A DNA stretch of 64,000 bases, taken from assembly GCF_001051235.1 (NCBI RefSeq), contig NZ_CBTJ020000108.1:1-64000 (forward strand), read 5' to 3'. Positions 51,179 through 60,283 of the stretch are shown here, piece by piece. A program made the translations under genes and the position numbers. How positions within the stretch are numbered: position 1 is the stretch's first letter; every line of letters starts with the position of its first letter. The notes below the pieces were generated by a model. That model did no database searches and had not been told where the DNA came from. It worked only from the letters and a program-made list of their open reading frames with translations. Source of the DNA: Candidatus Competibacter denitrificans Run_A_D11 (GTDB lineage: Bacteria; Pseudomonadota; Gammaproteobacteria; Competibacterales; Competibacteraceae).

Positions 51179-54100
51179 GACGTCCCCTCGTGACGGTTGT
51201 CCCCGTTGCCGGGCTGGATGCGGTAGCGCGCGCCGCGCCTTTCTCCCTGGCGTTCGACCCTACCGCTCGAAATCAGGGCGGCGGTCGCAGCGTTCCACTG
51301 GCTGTCCGTGATGCGGGTAGCGTCAAGGATGTCGGATTTGGCGTGCCAGCCGGGATGGCCCTCTAGGTATTCGACGATGGCGTGTGCTGCGCCGATCCGA
51401 TAGTTGGCTCGGGGCTCGGCGACTGCGAGGTAGGCGCCTTCGTTGGCCGGACCGGCATCGAAGTCGAATGACGGCTGGCGCGGGGGTGTTCGCTCTATAC
51501 GTGCGGCGCGAGGCTTGTGGGTCCCGGAACCGGCGGTCTTGCTGCTGTGCAATCCGTTTGTGACCTCTTCCTCGTAACGCTGACGGTTCAGCTCCGACAG
51601 CCGCCGCAACACTTCAACGCGCGCAGCTTCCGAAATGGTGAAGCGGACACGGTCGTGCTCCGGCAGATACGGCACTTCGTGGAAGCCGTGACCGAGATCA
51701 AGGTCATCCCAGCCATATGCACGCGTGATGGCGATGTCCAGTTCGCGCTGCAAAGCGCGTAGTCCTTCAATGCGAAGGCCATGCTCTGTATTCGCATGGA
51801 ATCGGTTATAGAGAGCAGTGAGACCTAGACCAAACTCTGCACAGATGTCTCTCCGGGTAGCCTCGTAGCAAGTTCCAATTTCGGCGAGACGTTGGTCGGA
51901 AAGATCGGCGAGAGGCAGAGTCTCGAATGCATCACTCGGCGAGTAGTTCAGCCGAGTCTCCAGGGACGAAGAATTTTTCCGTGCCCACACATCATTTATG
52001 GAAGATGCCAAGAACGCAAAGACGGCCATTGAATCAGTAGCAAAGACAGCGAGCCTATGTGCATAGACCCACTGAGCATCAACGACCGCAATGCCGAGAA
52101 ACTTTGATACGAGGGAGCACGTGAGGACGCTCCTTTGCTCGTGAGCGAGATTCCACTCGTTTGGATGGCGATCAAAATAGTGACCGCGGCCGATGGCGTG
52201 ATACAAGGCGGGACGCTTGTCGGCGTACTGCCACCAGCGAACCGGCAGTGGATTCCGCAGGACAAATCCACCTTTCTCGTTGCAACGCTGTCGTTCCGGC
52301 TTGACTCGCTCCTCAATCCATTGCCAGGGCAACTTGTACGCTCGTGCGCGCTCTTCTGGCCAATCCCAAAAGTTGATCACCCAGCGGCTCGGACGCTGTC
52401 CGGGGTCTGAATTGAGATCATCACCATTGACGTAAGGGAAGATGACGTCGGCGTTCTTCGGGTCGGCATCCTGCATCCGTTGTGCTTCATCCGGTGAAAG
52501 CACGAAACCCATGCCGAGCACGATTGAGCCTTGATACGCGATGCCCTCGTTGGCTTTCAAGCGCTTCGGACTCCATTCCTCACGATCGGACAGGAAAGCC
52601 GATATGAAGGGAGCCGGTCGCCCGAGCAGCGAGCGTTCGCCCCGCCACTCGCCCTTGTGGAAATGCACACGGCTGGTGACGACCGCTGCCTTTCCAGGCC
52701 AGGGCTCGTTCGGGTAGGCTGCATGGATGACGGCACCCGCGCCGATCATGGCCTCTAGCCCGAGCTGCCGCGTGTCGCCTTCCGCGATGGTGTTGACCGC
52801 GAGCAGCCCGAAGCCGCCACCGTCGCGCAGCAGGCTCAATGCTCGCAGGAAGAAATAGGCGACCAGATCCGCCGAGCCGCGCCGCCCCTCGGCTATGTGA
52901 GCAACCAGCCAATCGCGGAAAGCAGTGCCCGCGACGCCGGTGATGCGCTTTCCTCCCAAGAAGGGCGGATTGCCGACCATGCCGTCGAAGCCACCGCGCT
53001 CGCGCGCGAACACCTCCGGAAACTCCAACGGCCAATGGAAAGGCCGACGCGCAGGCTTGTCGGCAGACAGATCGGTCGAGAGCGCGACAACCGATCTCCG
53101 GCGCATCGAGGCGAGCACTTCGCGGTCGCCATCGATGGCCTGCCCGGCCTGGATGGTCAGTGACGCCAGCGCGTTCTCCAGTGCCGTGCCGCCGGCCGAT
53201 GCGAACACCTCCCCGATAAAGGCATCGGCGATGCATTCCGGTACTTCGAGCCTGCGGCGCGCGTCGGCGTCCAGATGCGCCATGGCTTCCACGTCGCGGA
53301 TGTCGCGGATCGGCATCTCACGCAGGCGCGAGCGTAGTTCGATGGCCTCACGCACGGCCTGCTCAACGTTCTGGCCGAACAGGCGTAGCTGGCCCTGGCC
53401 GGTGGGATTCATCGAAAGCTGCGTGAGTTGATCCAGCCGATGGATGCCGAGCAGGCTGTCGCCACAGTGCAGGTTGTGGTCGAGGAAGCCGAAGGGACGC
53501 CCCTTGGCCAGCGTCACCAGCCAGATGGAGAGCTTGGCCAGCTCGACCGCCAACGGGTTCAGATCGACGCCGTAGAGGCAGCGTTCGGCGATGAGGCGGC
53601 GGGCGACGACGGTGCGTGCCTCGGTGTCGCGTGGCAGTGGTTCTTCGCTGGCGTCGGCATCCACCAACTTCCCATTGATGCCGACCATGCGGCCGTGCGC
53701 CTCTGCTTGCGCCCATGCCTCAACCAGCCGGTCGGCCAGCCAGCGGCAGGCTTGGACGAGGAACGCGCCCGAACCCATCGCCGGGTCGCAGATTTTCAGG
53801 TCGAGCAGTTCGTCGGGCGATTTCAGCATCCAGTTCGCGCGCGGAGTACCTTGCGCCGGGCCGACGTAGGCGATGGGCGTGAGCGTCTCGGCGACGATAG
53901 CTTCGGTGAGGGATCTCGGCGTGTAGTGGGTGCCGGTCTCGCGCCGGTCGGAGCCGGTGGTGACGATGAAGGCCCCAGCGGTATAGACCAGCGGGTAGCC
54001 CCAAGGATCGGTGCGAACCAGATGGCCAAAGGGCTTGATGCGATCGCGTAGCGCCGTATCACCGTGGCAGGCCGTCAGCACCCGATCGGCGAGCGCATCG

Positions 54101-55566
54101 TCAATGGGACGAGCCAGATCGTTGCGTACGCGACTGGCGGAACTACCAGAGCGCTGCTGGATCAGTTCGGCGAGTCTTTCGGCACCGTCCAACCGAGCCG
54201 ATTCGAGTTCGGCCAGAGTGACCCAAGGTGACTGGGCGCTCTTGGTGGCGTCGAGTTCCAGAGTGACCTCGGCGGTGCGCTTGACGGTGCGTTCCAGCAA
54301 GCCCTCATAGATGTAGCCGATCTGTTCGACGTCCAGCGCCCGGTAGGACAGCGTGCGCCCCTGGAATTGCTGGATGGCTTCGAGCAGCAGCAAGACGGTG
54401 CGGTTGTCGATGGGCAGCGGATTGGCGACGTCGATGCGCCAGTTGGAGCCTTTGGATCGGCCTTCGAGGAAGGGGAAACGGTCCGGGTCGAACAACGAGC
54501 CGCCCAATGCGGGCAGGCGCAGGTTTTCGTGCTCAATGCCGCCATACACGGCGCGGAACACGGCCAGCAGACGTGACCATGCGTCCCAGCGGCGCTCCAG
54601 AATCTCGTCCGATTCAGCGCGCAATTGCATACGCAAGGTCGAGAGCGCGTAGTTCGCCTCGTAGCGTTCGTCGCCCAGGAGCAGCAGGCCGCGCTCCTCG
54701 GCGGAGAGGAGGAAGACCAGCCGCATCATCACCGTCAGCGCGGCGTCGTAGAGTTCGGCTTCCTTCACGCCGCGCAGCAACTCGCGGCTGCGGTCTTGGT
54801 CGGCCTTGTCGAGCGCCTGGATCAGCACTTCGACGGCGCGCCGCACCTGCTCGCCCAAGGCGTCGGTCACGTCGTCCTGGAACTTCAGCGAGCGATCGAA
54901 CAGCGCGGGGAGTCGTTCGGACTCGTCCACGAAGAAGCGCCGGATGCCCAAGAGGTGGACGAAGGCTTGGAGGGTGACTGGCTCCTGACCCCAGATGCGC
55001 GCATACCAACTGGCGAAGGTGGTGACCGCGCACTCCGGCGCATCGACCAGCATCCAGCGTTCGCCGTTGGTGATGAGGCCGAGACGGCATCCCGTGGCGC
55101 GGCAGAGCGTCACCATGCGTTCCGCCGGTGTGCTGGCCCAGCCGTCCAGCTTCGAGGTGGCATCGAGATCGACGTCTGACCCGTAGGCGTGGACGAGCAT
55201 CAGCGGCTTGTCGTCATTGCCAACGACAGCGAAATCAGGCGACAGGCTGACTCCATGCTCGGGCAAGCTGACGTTCGAATGCGTGGCGCACCAGTCCTTG
55301 CCCTTCAGCACATCGCCACGACCGTCCTCGTCGAGCTCCAGTCCGCGCGACAGGACTTCATCGATCCATGCCGTATGCAGATCGGCAAAGCGCGGATCGT
55401 CCTTTTCCTGAGCTTCGTGCCATTCGTCGTAGGCTTGGCGCAGTCGCTTGCGCTTGGCTGCGTCGAGTTCTTCCAACCCCTGCGGGAAGACCTCCTTCAG
55501 GACGGGGACGGCGAGGAACGGGCCGGAAATCTCGATCAGCGAGAGCCATTCGTGGTGCATGCTCAT
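51175..55566 (-). CDS. drmMI: DISARM class 1 adenine methyltransferase DrmMI
   Basis: A 1463-residue type IIG-like protein. SAM-binding motif I is KICDPAMGSGAFLVQACRWL near residue 600, the catalytic motif IV is GMVGNPPFLGGKRITG near 860, and CGDSLLGIHRL lies between. The first 250 residues (TAWIDEVLSRGLELDEDG, then MLVHAYGSDVDLDA) resemble the nuclease-like N-domain of such enzymes, without an obvious catalytic D...ExK. The C-terminus adds a winged helix (EYLEGHPGWHAKSDILDATR). DrmMI methylates adenine in a host motif so that self-DNA escapes. It overlaps drmD by ATGA. Present together with a 5-methylcytosine methyltransferase in the same operon. Confidence 0.88.
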   Translation of the reverse strand: MSMHHEWLSLIEISGPFLAVPVLKEVFPQGLEELDAAKRKRLRQAYDEWHEAQEKDDPRFADLHTAWIDEVLSRGLELDEDGRGDVLKGKDWCATHSNVSLPEHGVSLSPDFAVVGNDDKPLMLVHAYGSDVDLDATSKLDGWASTPAERMVTLCRATGCRLGLITNGERWMLVDAPECAVTTFASWYARIWGQEPVTLQAFVHLLGIRRFFVDESERLPALFDRSLKFQDDVTDALGEQVRRAVEVLIQALDKADQDRSRELLRGVKEAELYDAALTVMMRLVFLLSAEERGLLLLGDERYEANYALSTLRMQLRAESDEILERRWDAWSRLLAVFRAVYGGIEHENLRLPALGGSLFDPDRFPFLEGRSKGSNWRIDVANPLPIDNRTVLLLLEAIQQFQGRTLSYRALDVEQIGYIYEGLLERTVKRTAEVTLELDATKSAQSPWVTLAELESARLDGAERLAELIQQRSGSSASRVRNDLARPIDDALADRVLTACHGDTALRDRIKPFGHLVRTDPWGYPLVYTAGAFIVTTGSDRRETGTHYTPRSLTEAIVAETLTPIAYVGPAQGTPRANWMLKSPDELLDLKICDPAMGSGAFLVQACRWLADRLVEAWAQAEAHGRMVGINGKLVDADASEEPLPRDTEARTVVARRLIAERCLYGVDLNPLAVELAKLSIWLVTLAKGRPFGFLDHNLHCGDSLLGIHRLDQLTQLSMNPTGQGQLRLFGQNVEQAVREAIELRSRLREMPIRDIRDVEAMAHLDADARRRLEVPECIADAFIGEVFASAGGTALENALASLTIQAGQAIDGDREVLASMRRRSVVALSTDLSADKPARRPFHWPLEFPEVFARERGGFDGMVGNPPFLGGKRITGVAGTAFRDWLVAHIAEGRRGSADLVAYFFLRALSLLRDGGGFGLLAVNTIAEGDTRQLGLEAMIGAGAVIHAAYPNEPWPGKAAVVTSRVHFHKGEWRGERSLLGRPAPFISAFLSDREEWSPKRLKANEGIAYQGSIVLGMGFVLSPDEAQRMQDADPKNADVIFPYVNGDDLNSDPGQRPSRWVINFWDWPEERARAYKLPWQWIEERVKPERQRCNEKGGFVLRNPLPVRWWQYADKRPALYHAIGRGHYFDRHPNEWNLAHEQRSVLTCSLVSKFLGIAVVDAQWVYAHRLAVFATDSMAVFAFLASSINDVWARKNSSSLETRLNYSPSDAFETLPLADLSDQRLAEIGTCYEATRRDICAEFGLGLTALYNRFHANTEHGLRIEGLRALQRELDIAITRAYGWDDLDLGHGFHEVPYLPEHDRVRFTISEAARVEVLRRLSELNRQRYEEEVTNGLHSSKTAGSGTHKPRAARIERTPPRQPSFDFDAGPANEGAYLAVAEPRANYRIGAAHAIVEYLEGHPGWHAKSDILDATRITDSQWNAATAALISSGRVERQGERRGARYRIQPGNGDNRHEGTS

Positions 55567-58500
55567 GCGACACCTCCGGCAGACTCCGGCACGACAAAGA
55601 TCACGGCCACAGGGAAGGTGCGGTCGTAGAGCTTGGCGTAGCGAGCTTCGATGGCGAGCGTTTCCATCCGGCGCTCATCGGGAATGCGCGCGAGGCGCGC
55701 TTCCAGTGCCGCGATGTCGCGGCGGAGCTGTGTGCGCTCGTCCTCGGTGAAGAGCGAGAGCTGTTCGGGCTGCCGCTCCTTCTTCAGTTCGGACTGGATG
55801 GCCCTTTCCAGATCGTCCAGCACGGTGCCGATGTCGTCGATCTCCTGCTGCTTACGGGTCTGGAGCGTGTTGGTCAGGAATCTGAGGCGTTCCTTCGAAC
55901 GGGCATCGACGGCTTTCAGGATGGCTTCCTGCTGGCGGTCGAAGCGGGTGCGAAGTGCATCGAACAAGGATGGGGCTGCGGTGATGGGCTTTGCCTCATC
56001 CAGCCATTGCTGGACGCGGGTAACGCCTTCTTCGCGCCGGAAAGCTTGATCCCGAAGGTAGCCGCCCGACACCGTCAGCTCTTCGTGCAGCCGATGATGG
56101 TTGCCGCCCGTGACCACCAGCCGCGAGACGACGACCACGGCAGGGCCGTCGATCTGCGCGTCAGGCACCGTGCGGACGGTGACACGATGCAATTTCTTCA
56201 CGTCGTCCTGCGCCCAGATCTCCGCGCGCAGCAGGCGTAGGCACATCTGCACCAGGCGATGGTTCAAATGGACGAGCACGACGTCGTCACGGCCACTGGC
56301 GACGGCGTGGTCGAAGGTGATTGGCCGTATCCGCTGGGTGTGCGGGTGGCGCAGACCCTCCAGACATCGCGCCCAGGAGCCGGAAAGCGCGGGCATCCGG
56401 AAGACGCTGCCCGAGGGTGCGCCCGCCAGTTCGACGGGTTCCAGCGGCGGGCGGCCAGCCAGCACGAGACCGGTCTTCACCGCCATCAGAACATGGCCGG
56501 GCGTGAGGTGGAAGTCCTGCTGGGTGGTGAGCAGACGCTCGTGCAGCTTGGCGACACGCTCCTTCAACTCGCGTTCGGCACGGACGAAGTTCTTGGCGCG
56601 GGCGATCCGCGCTTCGGCGAGGCGGGTGTCCAAGTCCTTCAGCGAGCCTTCTATGAGGCCGGACATCTGCGGTGCGATGACGGGATTGACGCTGCCCATG
56701 TCGGCGCGCATCGAATCCAGCTTCCGCAAAGCGCGCAGGATGTCCTCGCCGTGGCCGCCGACCGATGCCCCGTTCGTGTCGCCACCATCGACCGGGTGCC
56801 AGATCAGCACTTCCTTTTCGCGCTGGCCGTGGCGGTCGATACGACCGTTGCGTTGCTCCATCACGTTGGGGTTGTAGGGAATCTCCAAGTGGATGAGCCG
56901 ATTGCAGTGGTTCTGCAAGTCGATGCCTTCGGACGCCGCGTCGGTGGCGAGCAGGATGCGGACGGGTGAATCCTGTGGAGAGGCTTGAAACGCCGCCTTG
57001 ACGGGTTCGCGCTCTTCTTGGGAAAGGCCGCCGTGTAACAGGCCGAGACGATCACCGCCGAAACCGTGGCTGGCGAGGATTTGATGTATCCACTGGTGCG
57101 TGGTGCGGTACTCGGTGAACAGGATCACCCGGCGGTCGTTCCACTGACCGTCCGGCTTGAGGTTGGCCGTGAGCCAGTCGAGGATGGCCTTGGCCTTCGA
57201 GTCGGCCTGATTTCGGGCGCGTTGCGCCCATGCCCTCAGTTCGTCCAGCATCCCACGCTGCTCCGCCGTCAGGGGCGAGGCACGGCGTGTCGCTTCCTCG
57301 ACGGCTTCGGCTTGGGCGTTCTCGACCTCCCGATCGTCGGCGTAGTCCTCGTCGGTTTTCAGGATGGCCGTGTACAGAATGCGATCGGCCATCGTGTCCG
57401 GCTTCGCGGGCCGAGCTTCGGACAGCGATGCGACGTGCTTCTCGATCGTGGATGCGAATGCCGCTGGCGACGAGAGTAGGCGCTTCTTGAGGAGGCGGTT
57501 CACGAAGGCGGTGCCGAAGCCGTTGCCAGCTTTCCCCGCGTCCTTCTCGCGGCTGACACAGTAGTCGTCCAGCTTGCGATGAATCTCGCGCTCCTCCGCC
57601 GTGTACGGAACTTCGAGCGCCTGCAAGGTACGGCGGGCATACAAAGGGTTGTCCTGCGCATCGACCAGATCGCTCTTCAGGCGACGGATCATCACCTGAC
57701 TCAAGCGCTTTTCGTCGGGGAGGATGTTGCGCGCGAAGCGTTGGTCGTCGAGCAATTCCAGCAGCGATGTGAACGACTCGGTATAGCCGTTGTGCGGCGT
57801 CGCGGTCAGGAACAGCCGGTGCTGGAAGTGCGGGCCGATGGCGCGGACGAAACGCGTACGCTGGCTTTCCAAAGCGTAGTGTGCGCCTGCGGCGGGAGCG
57901 ACGTTATGTGCTTCGTCCACGACCAGCAGGTCGAACTTGCGAGGGTGGCCGACGTGCGGAGGGATCACGTCGCGCATGGCGCGCAGGCCTTCGCCGCCCT
58001 TGGCCCAATCCATCGACGTGATGAGGCGCGGATGCGACGTCCACGGATTGGCGTGAATGCCGCGCTCGCGCCGCAACTGCTTGATGTAGTCGGTATCGAC
58101 CACGCGGAAGTCGAGGCCGAACTTCTCCAACATCTCGACGCGCCACTTCTCCTGAAGCGAGGCGGGACAGACGATCAGAACGGTGCGCGCGCGATGCCGC
58201 AGCAGCAGTTCCTGAATGACAAGACCGGCTTCGATGGTCTTGCCGAGGCCGACGTCGTCGGCGATGAGCAGATTGACGCGGGCCATATCGATGGCTCGCA
58301 CCAGGGGATCGAGTTGGAAGTCCTCGATGCTGACGCCGCTGCGGAACGGGGCTTGGAGAAATCCACGATCGGCATTGGTGGCCGCACCCCATCGCACGGC
58401 ATCAAAGAACGCGTCGAGCGTGTTCGAGTCGTCTTGCCCCGTAACCGAAGGCAGGCCAGCCCGCTCGATGACCTGAGCGCCCGGCTCGATCTCCCAGACG

Positions 58501-58691
58501 ACTTGCAGTTCTTCGCCGAGACCGTCCTCGTCGATCGACGACAACGTCAGGCAGTGTTGAGGTGTACCGGTATCGAGTCCGGCTGCATCGACGTCGGCCA
58601 CCACCCACTGACGGCGGCGCACTTCGACGAGTTGCCCTGGCTCGGGGCGAGCGCGATAGGTCTGAGGTTGCCGTTCGTTCTGGACACCCAT
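55563..58691 (-). CDS. drmD: DISARM class 1 helicase DrmD, SNF2-like
   Basis: A 1042-residue protein; I start it at ATG 58691 behind AGGGAGATGGCAATTAC, not at the much longer upstream frame, which runs through the vsr gene. SNF2 motifs: Walker A IADDVGLGKTIEAGLV near residue 140, DLLVVDEAHNVAP (motif II), LFLTATPHNG (motif III), VILFTEYRTTHQW (motif IV) and NGRIDRHGQREKE (motif VI). The C-terminal part is helical and coiled. DrmD is the marker of class 1 DISARM. The helicase feeds into the operon by overlapping drmMI. Confidence 0.9.
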   Translation of the reverse strand: MGVQNERQPQTYRARPEPGQLVEVRRRQWVVADVDAAGLDTGTPQHCLTLSSIDEDGLGEELQVVWEIEPGAQVIERAGLPSVTGQDDSNTLDAFFDAVRWGAATNADRGFLQAPFRSGVSIEDFQLDPLVRAIDMARVNLLIADDVGLGKTIEAGLVIQELLLRHRARTVLIVCPASLQEKWRVEMLEKFGLDFRVVDTDYIKQLRRERGIHANPWTSHPRLITSMDWAKGGEGLRAMRDVIPPHVGHPRKFDLLVVDEAHNVAPAAGAHYALESQRTRFVRAIGPHFQHRLFLTATPHNGYTESFTSLLELLDDQRFARNILPDEKRLSQVMIRRLKSDLVDAQDNPLYARRTLQALEVPYTAEEREIHRKLDDYCVSREKDAGKAGNGFGTAFVNRLLKKRLLSSPAAFASTIEKHVASLSEARPAKPDTMADRILYTAILKTDEDYADDREVENAQAEAVEEATRRASPLTAEQRGMLDELRAWAQRARNQADSKAKAILDWLTANLKPDGQWNDRRVILFTEYRTTHQWIHQILASHGFGGDRLGLLHGGLSQEEREPVKAAFQASPQDSPVRILLATDAASEGIDLQNHCNRLIHLEIPYNPNVMEQRNGRIDRHGQREKEVLIWHPVDGGDTNGASVGGHGEDILRALRKLDSMRADMGSVNPVIAPQMSGLIEGSLKDLDTRLAEARIARAKNFVRAERELKERVAKLHERLLTTQQDFHLTPGHVLMAVKTGLVLAGRPPLEPVELAGAPSGSVFRMPALSGSWARCLEGLRHPHTQRIRPITFDHAVASGRDDVVLVHLNHRLVQMCLRLLRAEIWAQDDVKKLHRVTVRTVPDAQIDGPAVVVVSRLVVTGGNHHRLHEELTVSGGYLRDQAFRREEGVTRVQQWLDEAKPITAAPSLFDALRTRFDRQQEAILKAVDARSKERLRFLTNTLQTRKQQEIDDIGTVLDDLERAIQSELKKERQPEQLSLFTEDERTQLRRDIAALEARLARIPDERRMETLAIEARYAKLYDRTFPVAVIFVVPESAGGVA

Positions 58692-58707
58692 GTAATTGCC
58701 ATCTCCC

Positions 58708-59169
58708 TTATCGGTTCTTTTCGTTCGCGCTGTACGACACCACGCGATGCTTCGAGTCGGCCAAGGCAACCGCACGCGCAACGGTTCGGGCGGCCTCGGT
58801 CGGTGGCTCGTGCGACCAGAACCGCAGCACCGTCCAACCGATGGATCGCAGACGGTCGTTCGTGTCCTCGTCCCGCCTCTGGTTCGCTTCGATCTTTTCC
58901 CGCCAGAACTCCGCGTTCTGCTTTGGCCATGTTGCGTGTTCGGGGCAGCCATGCCAAAAGCAACCATCGACGAAAACGGCGATCTTTCGACCGGGGAAGG
59001 CCACGTCCGCGACACGACGAGGCTTCTTCAGCACTTCGTAGTCGATCCTGTAGCGCAGGCCGATGCGGTACATCTCCCGTCGCAAAGCCACTTCCGCACC
59101 TGTCCCCTTCTGTCGCACCTTCGCCATGCGGCGACTGGCATCGGATGAAGAGGACACGGGTCGAAGCAT
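58708..59169 (-). CDS. vsr: very short patch repair endonuclease Vsr
   Basis: A 153-residue protein from ATG 59169. The Vsr pattern is complete: RQKGTGAEVALRREMYRIGL with the conserved Glu, RRVADVAFPGRKIAVFVDGC with metal-binding Asp, FWHGCPEHATWPKQN with the His-Cys zinc site, and WTVLRFWSHE at the end. Vsr nicks T-G mismatches left by deamination of 5-methylcytosine, so it normally sits beside a cytosine methyltransferase, as here (21 bases from the upstream stop). It lies 16 bases before drmD, inside the defence operon. Confidence 0.92.
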   Translation of the reverse strand: MLRPVSSSSDASRRMAKVRQKGTGAEVALRREMYRIGLRYRIDYEVLKKPRRVADVAFPGRKIAVFVDGCFWHGCPEHATWPKQNAEFWREKIEANQRRDEDTNDRLRSIGWTVLRFWSHEPPTEAARTVARAVALADSKHRVVSYSANEKNR

Positions 59170-59190
59170 CGGGTAGCCCTCGTCAATCCA

Positions 59191-60240
59191 TCATCGAGCC
59201 GCGACCGACGCGAGGTGTTGATTGATGCTGCGAGCGATGGCGCGGCCGAGATCGACGGGAACCGCGTTGCCGATCAATCGCCCGATCACCTTGAAACTCA
59301 CCTCGCCGTCCTGCGGGATGAACGCGTAGTCGCGCGGAAAGCTCTGCAAGATCGCCGCTTCCCGCAGGGAGATGGCTCGATCCTGCTCGGGGTGGCCGAA
59401 GCGACCATTGCCGAACCCGTAACACTGGGTCGTCATCGTCGGGGCTGGTTTGTCCCACTCCATACGCCCGTAGACGCCCGGATAAGTGCGCCCGCTTTCG
59501 GCGCGATGGCATTCGGCGATCAAGTCCTTGGGCCAGTCACGCCAAGTGCCACCGGGTTTGGAGACTTTGATTCGTTTGAGATTCTTCTCGGACAACATCG
59601 AGGTGGCGTGCAGTTTGTCCCTGGGCGCGGACTCTCCGGCACTGAGAGGCCGCAAATGGCCGATGGCCTGCTTCACGGTTTTCGGCTTCTCGTGGGTTGG
59701 CTCGATCATCTGAATTTCGCCATGCTTGGAAGCCAGTAGAACCATCCGTCGTCGCATTTGCGGGACGCCGTAACGGGAGCTGTCGACGACGTCGTACCAG
59801 ACCTCGTAGCCGAGCTGCTTCAACGTATCTACGAAATCATGGAATACCTCGTGCTTTGCTACGGTTGGCACGTTCTCCATCGTGATGACGTCAGGCATCG
59901 AGCCTTGGGCGAGGCGCGCGAACTGATACAGCAAGCCCCACTTGCCGTCTTTGCCATCCAGCTCATAACGCTGGGCATAAGTCGAGAATGGCTGGCAAGG
60001 TGCGCAACCCGCCAAGATCGTCAGATCGGAGTCGCCAAACAGCCCTTTGATTTCATCGGCTGTGACTTTGCTGATATCGCGCTCGACGAATTTGGCCTGA
60101 CCGTTGTTTTCTTCGTAGGGAAAGCGGCAGGCAGGATCGAGATCGATGCCCGCGACGACGGGAAGCCCCTCCAAGATGAAGCCATGCGTCAGTCCGCCCG
60201 CGCCGCAGAATAGGTCGACACAAGCAATATTTTTCTTCAC
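59191..60240 (-). CDS. dcm: DNA (cytosine-5)-methyltransferase
   Basis: A 349-residue enzyme with GTG start at 60240 behind AGGAGAATTGAC. Motif I is CVDLFCGAGGLTHGF, the catalytic PCQ motif IV is GCAPCQPFSTY, motif VI ENV is in ITMENVPTVAK, motif VIII is PQMRRRMVLLAS, and motifs IX and X are in RLIGNAVPVDLGRAIARSI. Target recognition lies between. It might be the class 2-type DrmMII or an independent Dcm-like enzyme; I cannot tell the target. An IS4-type element begins about 45 bases upstream and may have replaced or removed the promoter. Confidence 0.9.
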   Translation of the reverse strand: MKKNIACVDLFCGAGGLTHGFILEGLPVVAGIDLDPACRFPYEENNGQAKFVERDISKVTADEIKGLFGDSDLTILAGCAPCQPFSTYAQRYELDGKDGKWGLLYQFARLAQGSMPDVITMENVPTVAKHEVFHDFVDTLKQLGYEVWYDVVDSSRYGVPQMRRRMVLLASKHGEIQMIEPTHEKPKTVKQAIGHLRPLSAGESAPRDKLHATSMLSEKNLKRIKVSKPGGTWRDWPKDLIAECHRAESGRTYPGVYGRMEWDKPAPTMTTQCYGFGNGRFGHPEQDRAISLREAAILQSFPRDYAFIPQDGEVSFKVIGRLIGNAVPVDLGRAIARSINQHLASVAAR

Positions 60241-60283
60241 GTCAATTCTCCTGTTTTCGTTTCGATTGAATGAAACTTTAGGA

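Noticed and set aside
57579..59225. 548-residue plus-strand frame opposite drmD and vsr
   Set aside because: Shadow of high-GC coding on the other strand; it crosses two real genes and shows no domain.
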